From Massilia sp. CF038 (lineage in GTDB: Bacteria > Pseudomonadota > Gammaproteobacteria > Burkholderiales > Burkholderiaceae_D), in NCBI RefSeq assembly GCF_900129765.1, contig NZ_FQWU01000003.1:186001-250000 (forward strand): a stretch of DNA of 64,000 nucleotides. The letters run 5' to 3'. The notes beneath the pieces are model-generated. The model was not told where the DNA came from. It saw nothing but the letters and a program-made list of their open reading frames with translations, and searched no databases. The translations under genes were made by a program, and so were the position numbers. Positions 58,856-64,000 of this stretch are shown one piece after another (the stretch's first letter is position 1; the number at the start of each line of letters is the position of its first letter).

Positions 58856-60672
58856 CAGATTGCCTCCGTGGTGCGTTCGAGCCAGTGCGCCGCCGCGCCT
58901 GACACATGCGGCGCCAGGCGAGTGCGCACCAGCGCGTGATAATCATTGAGCCAGGCCCGCTCGTCCGCGTGCAACAGATCGGGATCGATGCAGCGCACGT
59001 CAATCGGGCACAGGGTCAGGGTTTCAAAGCGCAGAAATTCGCCAAACTCGGTCAACCCGGCACTCTGGTTCAGCACCAGGTTCTCAAAGCGCACACCCCA
59101 GCGCCCGGGCCGGTAAATACCCGGCTCGATGGAGGTGATCATGCCCTGTTCCATGGCGGTCTGCGGCTCGGGCATGGCGGTGGCGGAAATCGATTGCGGG
59201 CCTTCGTGCACATTCAGGAAGAAGCCGACGCCGTGCCCGGTGCCGTGGCCGTAATCGATACCGGCTGCCCAGATGGGTGCGCGCGCCAGCGCATCGAGCA
59301 TGGGCGCACGGGTAGCGCGTGGAAACTGCGCGGCCGACAGCGCAATCAGGCCCCTGAGCACCAGCGTGCAGTCGCGCCGCTGGGCTGCTGACGGCGTGCC
59401 GACTGCGACCATGCGCGTGATGTCGGTGGTGCCGCCGAGGTACTGGCCGCCGGAATCGATGAGCAGCAGGCCGTCGCCTTCGATGACGGCATCGGTACCG
59501 GCCTGGGCGCGGTAATGGATCACTGCGCCGTTGGCGTTAAAGCCGGCAATGGTGGCAAAACTGGGGCTGACAAAGCCGGGACGGCGCGCCCGCGCTTCGG
59601 TGATGGCGCCGTCGATCATGCTTTCGGTGAGCGGTGCGCGCAGCGGGTCGGCCAGCTGCTGTTCGAGCCAGGCGAAAAACTCGCACAGGGCCGCGCCATC
59701 CTGCTCCATGGTGCTGCGCACGTAGACCGCTTCGGTATCGTCCTTGCGCGACTTGGCAATGGTGCTTGGATTGATCGCCTCGATCACCTTGATGCCACCA
59801 TCGAGGGCAGCGCGCATGCCAGCCGTGACGCGACGCGGATCAAGCAGCAGCACGGCGCCCGAATCGAGGTCGGACAGGGCTTCGCCCGCTTCGCCGTAGC
59901 GCGCCACTTCAACGCCTTGCTGCATCAGGCGCTGGCGCAGTTCGGGGCTGATTTTGCCGTCGCCCACAAACAGGGTCGCGCCTTGCGGACCAATCAGGGC
60001 GTGGGCCAGGAACACGGGGTTGTAGCTGACGTCGGCGCCTCGCAGATTGAACAGCCAGGCGATGTCGTCGAGGGTGGAAATGAAATGGTGGGTCGCACCC
60101 AGCTTGGCCATGGCGGCGCGCGTGGCCGCCAGTTTGCCGACCCGGTTGATGACGACATACGGCCCCTTGTGCTCGTACACCGGCGCCTTTGGCAGCGTGG
60201 GGCGGTCGGTCCAGACCGTGTCGAGCAGGTCGACATCGGTCAGTAGATTGATGCCGCGCACGTGCAGCGCGTCCGCCATCAGGCGCGCGCTGGCCAGCGC
60301 CAGCACCTGCGCGTCAACGGCCACCGTATGCCCGCGCTTGAGGTGAGCCGCCAGCCAGTCGATATGCTGCAGGCTGGCGCCGGAACTGGTCTTGTGCAGG
60401 GCGATGCCGCTGCCGGCCAGTTCAGCTTCGGCCTGGGTCCAGTAGCGCGCATCGGTCCAGACGCCGGCGCCATCGTGGGTCACAATCAGGGTGCCGACCG
60501 AGCCGGTAAAGCCGGACAGCCATTCGCGCCCCTTCCAGCGTTCGGGCAGGTATTCAGACAAATGCGGGTCGGACGACGGCACGACCAGCGCGTCGATGCG
60601 GTGATGGCGCATGGCTGCGCGCAAACGTTCGAGGTGGGTGCTGCGCTGTCCGGATGTTGCGGGTGGTGTCAT
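58855..60672 (-). CDS. Aminopeptidase P (M24, eukaryote-like long form)
   Basis: This 605-residue enzyme removes N-terminal residues before proline. It has the three-domain XPNPEP1-like layout: two creatinase-type N-terminal domains and a pita-bread C-terminal domain with metal ligands in LLIDSGGQ, TTDITRM, GTGHGVG, TSIEPG and RFENLV. The long form is distinct from E. coli PepP. It heads a three-gene operon. Confidence 0.94.
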   Translation of the reverse strand: MTPPATSGQRSTHLERLRAAMRHHRIDALVVPSSDPHLSEYLPERWKGREWLSGFTGSVGTLIVTHDGAGVWTDARYWTQAEAELAGSGIALHKTSSGASLQHIDWLAAHLKRGHTVAVDAQVLALASARLMADALHVRGINLLTDVDLLDTVWTDRPTLPKAPVYEHKGPYVVINRVGKLAATRAAMAKLGATHHFISTLDDIAWLFNLRGADVSYNPVFLAHALIGPQGATLFVGDGKISPELRQRLMQQGVEVARYGEAGEALSDLDSGAVLLLDPRRVTAGMRAALDGGIKVIEAINPSTIAKSRKDDTEAVYVRSTMEQDGAALCEFFAWLEQQLADPLRAPLTESMIDGAITEARARRPGFVSPSFATIAGFNANGAVIHYRAQAGTDAVIEGDGLLLIDSGGQYLGGTTDITRMVAVGTPSAAQRRDCTLVLRGLIALSAAQFPRATRAPMLDALARAPIWAAGIDYGHGTGHGVGFFLNVHEGPQSISATAMPEPQTAMEQGMITSIEPGIYRPGRWGVRFENLVLNQSAGLTEFGEFLRFETLTLCPIDVRCIDPDLLHADERAWLNDYHALVRTRLAPHVSGAAAHWLERTTEAI

Positions 60673-60737
60673 GGTGTTCCATCGCCCTTGCCGACCGGGG
60701 CGACGTGTGTTTTTTCAGATGCCTCCATCATACCCCC

Positions 60738-61460
60738 TCAGGCCTGGAAATGACGCAAGCCTTCCAGGTCGAGGATGCGGATGCCGCCATAGTCGAGCCG
60801 CAGCAGCCCCTCCTTTTCCAGCAGCTGCAAGGCCTGGTTGGCACGCTGGCGCGAGGCGCCCGACAGATAGCCGATCTCCTCCTGCGAAATCTGCACGACT
60901 TTTTCCAGACCCGGGTACAGGTGCGAATTGAACATCGCGGCCAGGCAGCGCGCCACGCGGGTGTCAATATCGAGCGTGCGGTCACTCTCGACCTGGCCGA
61001 TGAACTGACCCAGACGCTCATTGAGCTGCATGAGCAAAAAGCGCGTGAACGGCAGGCTGGCGTCCAGCAGCCAGATGAAGGTGGCACGCGGCATGCGCGC
61101 CACGCGCGTATCGCGCAGGGCCATCACATCGTATTTGCGCGCTTCATCCTTGAGCAGCGAGCCTTCGCCAAACCACCCGCCAGGCGGCACACCGGTGAAG
61201 GTGACGCTTTTCCCTTCGGGCGAAAAATTGTTAATCTTGACCAGGCCTTCGATGATGCCGACCCAGTTTTCGGTCAGCTCACCCTTGCGGCATACGTACC
61301 CGCCTTTGGGCACGAACTGCTCGAAACAGTCGGCTTCCACGCGCATCATTTCGGCGCTGGTCAGGGCGCGGCTCCAGATGGTGGCACGCAGATGGTCGAT
61401 CAGAGTTTGTGGCTGGCTTGTCATTGTGCGACGCAACATCGAAAAGGGCGCAATTGTCAT
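60738..61460 (-). CDS. Crp/Fnr-family transcriptional regulator
   Basis: This 240-residue regulator has an N-terminal cyclic-nucleotide-like domain (PKGGYVCRKGELTENWVGIIEGLVKI, PPGGWFGEGSLL) and a C-terminal HTH (QISQEEIGYLSGASRQRANQALQLLEKEGL). It lacks the Fnr cysteine cluster. ATG at 61460 is used; starts at 61439 and 61424 are possible since none has a good ribosome-binding site. It is divergent from an acyl-CoA ligase gene, a likely target. Confidence 0.88.
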   Translation of the reverse strand: MTIAPFSMLRRTMTSQPQTLIDHLRATIWSRALTSAEMMRVEADCFEQFVPKGGYVCRKGELTENWVGIIEGLVKINNFSPEGKSVTFTGVPPGGWFGEGSLLKDEARKYDVMALRDTRVARMPRATFIWLLDASLPFTRFLLMQLNERLGQFIGQVESDRTLDIDTRVARCLAAMFNSHLYPGLEKVVQISQEEIGYLSGASRQRANQALQLLEKEGLLRLDYGGIRILDLEGLRHFQA

Positions 61461-61504
61461 TCAAAAGACAACACGCGATTCAAACGCAAGCTACTATCAT
61501 CACA

Positions 61505-61529
61505 CAAAAAGACCCCTGCGCGGCAGGGG
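61505..61529 (-). terminator. Terminator-like hairpin in the Crp/Fnr gene leader
   Basis: CCCCTGC/GCAGGGG (61513-61519, 61523-61529) with a 3-nt loop is followed on the minus strand by TCTTTTTG. It would terminate minus-strand transcripts about 50 bases before the regulator's start codon. Confidence 0.5.
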
Positions 61530-61548
61530 CGAGTACAGGGGGACGCTG

Positions 61549-63495
61549 GTGCAAGCAACCGAACTGCCAACTTTTCCGCGGCGCCTGCTGGCGCACGGTC
61601 AGGCGCGCCCGACGCGTCCGGCCTTCCGCGAAAAATATCTGGGCATCTGGCAGACCTGGAACTGGCTGCAAGTGAACGAGGAAGTGCGCGCGCTTGCCTG
61701 CGGCCTGGCGTCGCTGGGGTTCGCACGCGGTATGAATCTGGCCATCATTGGCGACAATCGGCCGCGCCTGTACTGGTCCATGCTGGCGGCCCAGTGCCTG
61801 GGCGGTGTGCCGGTACCGCTGTACCAGGATGCCCCTGCCGCCGACATGGCGTATGTACTGAACGATGCCGACATCGCCTTTGCCATCGTCGAAGACCAGG
61901 AGCAGGTCGACAAGCTGCTCGAACTGCGCACGCTGTGCCCGCAAATTGCCCACATCGCGTATGAAGATACGCGCGGCATGCGTCACTACCACCAGGATGC
62001 GCTGGTTTCGCTGGCCGACCTGCAGGAACGTGGGCGCGCCTGGGACCTTGCCAACCCTGGCTACTTCGAGGCCGCCATTGAGGCCGGCCGGGGCAGCGAC
62101 ACCGCCATCATCCTGTACACCTCCGGCACCACCGGCAAACCAAAGGGCGTGTGCCAGTCGCACGCCTCGCTGCTGGCGGCCGGCATGGGCGGGGTTGCCT
62201 TTGACCGCCTGACCGAACACGAAGATATTCTGTCCTACCTGCCCATGGCGTGGGTGGGCGATTGCCTGTTCTCGCTGGCCCAGGCCATGGTGGCCGGCTT
62301 TACCGTCAACTGCCCGGAGTCCGGCGATACAGTCATGACCGATCTGCGCGAAATCGGACCCACTTATTATTTTGCACCGCCGCGCGTATTCGAAAACATG
62401 CTCACCAGCGTCACCATCCGCATGGAAGATGCCGGCCGCATCAAGCGCCACATGTTTGCTTATTTTATGGATGTGGCCAGGCGCTGCGGTGCCGAAATCC
62501 TCGATGGCAAGGCGGTCTCGGTTGCAGACCGCGCTGCCTATGCACTGGGCCGGTTGCTGGTGTATGGGCCGCTCAAGAATGTACTGGGCTTGTCGCGCGT
62601 GCGCGTGGCGTACACCGCCGGCGCAGCCATCGGACCTGATTTGTTCCGCTTTTACCGCTCCATCGGCGTCAACCTCAAGCAGCTGTACGGTTCCACTGAA
62701 ACCTGCGCCTACGTGTGCCTGCAGCCGGACGGGAACATCAAGTTCGACAGCGTGGGCCTGCCGGCGCCCGGCGTCGAAGTGCGCCTGGCCGATAACGGCG
62801 AAGTGCTGGTCAAGTCGGCGGCCACCATGGACGGTTACTTCAAGCGCGCCGACGCCACCGCCGAAGTGATCGACGCCGACGGCTACTTCCATACGGGCGA
62901 CGCCGGCCTCTTTGACAGCGAAGGCCACCTCAAGATCATTGACCGCGCGGCCGACGTGGGCAAAATGCGCAGCGGCGCGATGTTTGCGCCCAACTACATC
63001 GAGAACAAGCTTAAATTCTTCCCCTTCATCAAAGAGGCTGTCGCATTCGGCAATGGCCGCGCCCAGGTTTGCGCCTTCATCAACATCGACATGGAGGCAG
63101 TCGGCAACTGGGCCGAACGGCGCAACATGGCCTATGCCGGCTACACCGACCTGGCCGGCCATGCCAGCGTGGGCGAACTGATACGCGGCTGTGTGGAAAA
63201 GGTCAATGCCGACCTGGCAGCCGAGGCGCTGATGGGTGACACCCAGATTCACCGCTTCCTGATTTTGCACAAGGAGCTCGACCCCGACGACGACGAACTG
63301 ACCCGCACGCGCAAGGTGCGGCGCACCTTCATTGCAGACAAATACGCAGTGCTGATCGATGCGCTCTACAGCGACAAGACCAGCCAGTTCATCACCACCA
63401 AGGTCAAGTTCGAGGATGGCCGCAGCGGCAACGTCAGCGCCGATCTGCGCATCTGGGGCGCAACCACCTATCCCAGTGTCGCGAGAGCGGCGTGA
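61549..63495 (+). CDS. AMP-forming acyl-CoA synthetase
   Basis: This 648-residue adenylating enzyme has the AMP-binding loop YTSGTTGKPKG, the YGSTE motif and YFHTGD followed by a hinge, all typical of long-chain acyl-CoA synthetases. GTG at 61549 follows an AGGGGG site and gives a start similar to related proteins; no ATG is available nearby. Its stop overlaps the ABC ATPase gene (GTGA), which suggests that an imported carboxylic acid is activated by this enzyme. The exact substrate (fatty or aromatic acid) is unknown. Confidence 0.9.
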   Translation: MQATELPTFPRRLLAHGQARPTRPAFREKYLGIWQTWNWLQVNEEVRALACGLASLGFARGMNLAIIGDNRPRLYWSMLAAQCLGGVPVPLYQDAPAADMAYVLNDADIAFAIVEDQEQVDKLLELRTLCPQIAHIAYEDTRGMRHYHQDALVSLADLQERGRAWDLANPGYFEAAIEAGRGSDTAIILYTSGTTGKPKGVCQSHASLLAAGMGGVAFDRLTEHEDILSYLPMAWVGDCLFSLAQAMVAGFTVNCPESGDTVMTDLREIGPTYYFAPPRVFENMLTSVTIRMEDAGRIKRHMFAYFMDVARRCGAEILDGKAVSVADRAAYALGRLLVYGPLKNVLGLSRVRVAYTAGAAIGPDLFRFYRSIGVNLKQLYGSTETCAYVCLQPDGNIKFDSVGLPAPGVEVRLADNGEVLVKSAATMDGYFKRADATAEVIDADGYFHTGDAGLFDSEGHLKIIDRAADVGKMRSGAMFAPNYIENKLKFFPFIKEAVAFGNGRAQVCAFINIDMEAVGNWAERRNMAYAGYTDLAGHASVGELIRGCVEKVNADLAAEALMGDTQIHRFLILHKELDPDDDELTRTRKVRRTFIADKYAVLIDALYSDKTSQFITTKVKFEDGRSGNVSADLRIWGATTYPSVARAA

Positions 63496-64000
63496 GCGGA
63501 ACCGCCGACATGCAGATGAATGAACTGAACACATCGAACCAGCCGCCAGCGCCGGCGCGCACGCCCGGCCCGGTGATCCTGGACCTGAAAAATATTTCGC
63601 TCTCGTTTGGCGGCGTGAAGGCACTGACCGACATTTCCTTCGACGTGCGACAGCATGAAATTCGCGCCATCATTGGTCCGAACGGCGCGGGCAAGAGCTC
63701 GATGCTCAATGTGATCAATGGGGTGTACCGGCCGCAGAAAGGTGAAATCGTTTTACGGGGCGAGCACCGGCGCAATATGGATTGCTATGGCGCGGCAAAG
63801 GCCGGCATCGCGCGCACCTTCCAGAACATCGCCTTGTTCAAGGGCATGACGGTCCTGGATAACATCATGACCGGCCGTAATCTGAAAATGCGCTCCAACT
63901 TTCTGATGCAGGCCCTGTACTGGGGCCCGGCACGGCGCGAAGAAATCGCCCACCGGGAAAAGGCCGAGCAGGTCATCGATTTCCTCGAGATCCAGGCGAT
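63492..64000 (+). CDS. livG: Branched-chain-type ABC transporter ATPase, 3' truncated
   Basis: About 169 codons are visible before the window ends. The sequence shows LKNISLSFGGVKALTDISF, the Walker A motif GPNGAGKSS, and AGIARTFQNIALFKGMTVLDNIMTGR, which is typical of LivG-type ATPases of the HAAT family. GTG at 63492 overlaps the ligase stop by 4 bp; ATG codons at 63510 and 63516 are alternatives. The remaining transporter subunits presumably lie downstream. Confidence 0.88.
   Translation, partial: MSGTADMQMNELNTSNQPPAPARTPGPVILDLKNISLSFGGVKALTDISFDVRQHEIRAIIGPNGAGKSSMLNVINGVYRPQKGEIVLRGEHRRNMDCYGAAKAGIARTFQNIALFKGMTVLDNIMTGRNLKMRSNFLMQALYWGPARREEIAHREKAEQVIDFLEIQA

Noticed and set aside
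61480-63624. 714-codon minus-strand frame opposite the acyl-CoA synthetase
   Set aside because: Shadow of a gene with complete AMP-binding motifs.

Overview
The window is GC-rich chromosomal DNA from a betaproteobacterium. The gene families point to Burkholderiales, most likely Oxalobacteraceae of the Massilia/Duganella/Janthinobacterium kind: a phaA-phaB polyhydroxybutyrate pair, divergent metR/metE, minCDE, hemA-prfA-dsbB-prmC, E. coli-type gshA, and exosortase-A/PEP-CTERM-linked proteins. The assignment is by gene content only; there is no rRNA in the window. No tRNA, phage, insertion sequence or CRISPR array was seen.

Region 1 (1-15.9 kb) is devoted to the cell surface. Two tandem paralogous secreted proteins, the second a lipoprotein with a Thr-Pro linker, resemble polysaccharide-active PcRGLX/YetA-type proteins. 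They are followed by an AlgI-like MBOAT O-acetyltransferase and an SGNH-like membrane partner. Converging on these from the minus strand is a small-protein/O-glycan ligase (exosortase-A type)/acyltransferase-3 operon. An M13 peptidase, a TonB-dependent receptor and a second acyltransferase complete the region.

Region 2 (15.9-32.2 kb) is mainly metabolic: the S41 protease CtpA, a FabH-like ketosynthase, a hypothetical exported protein, 2,4-dienoyl-CoA reductase FadH with a candidate coupled 36-residue membrane microprotein, a START-like protein, prolyl iminopeptidase, a D-serine-deaminase-like enzyme coupled to an AAA ATPase, phaA-phaB, and metR/metE with a perfect MetR box.

Region 3 (32.5-45.4 kb) is core housekeeping: minCDE, an orphan OmpR-type regulator, hemA-prfA-dsbB-prmC, a DUF885 peptidase-like protein, and gshA followed by an acetylpolyamine/histone-deacetylase-like enzyme, DUF3291 and ElaA. 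Region 4 (45.4-64 kb) holds a HAF-repeat PEP-CTERM protein whose ribosome-binding site lies inside a hairpin, an FKBP lipoprotein, Kup, RarD, EttA, an outer-membrane barrel, AlkB, a diguanylate cyclase, a DUF924/DUF2520 pair, an aminopeptidase-P/MgtC operon, and a Crp/Fnr regulator divergent from an acyl-CoA ligase that overlaps a branched-chain-type ABC transporter ATPase running off the window.

The main non-coding feature is a family of four modular palindromes (84 or 97 bp, 17-bp outer arms, identical CCGAATTCGG core) at 18.65, 19.41, 32.17 and 35.88 kb, all between genes. The two 97-bp copies are mirror images that flank the hypothetical exported-protein gene, and one 84-bp copy runs into a 23-bp tandem repeat.
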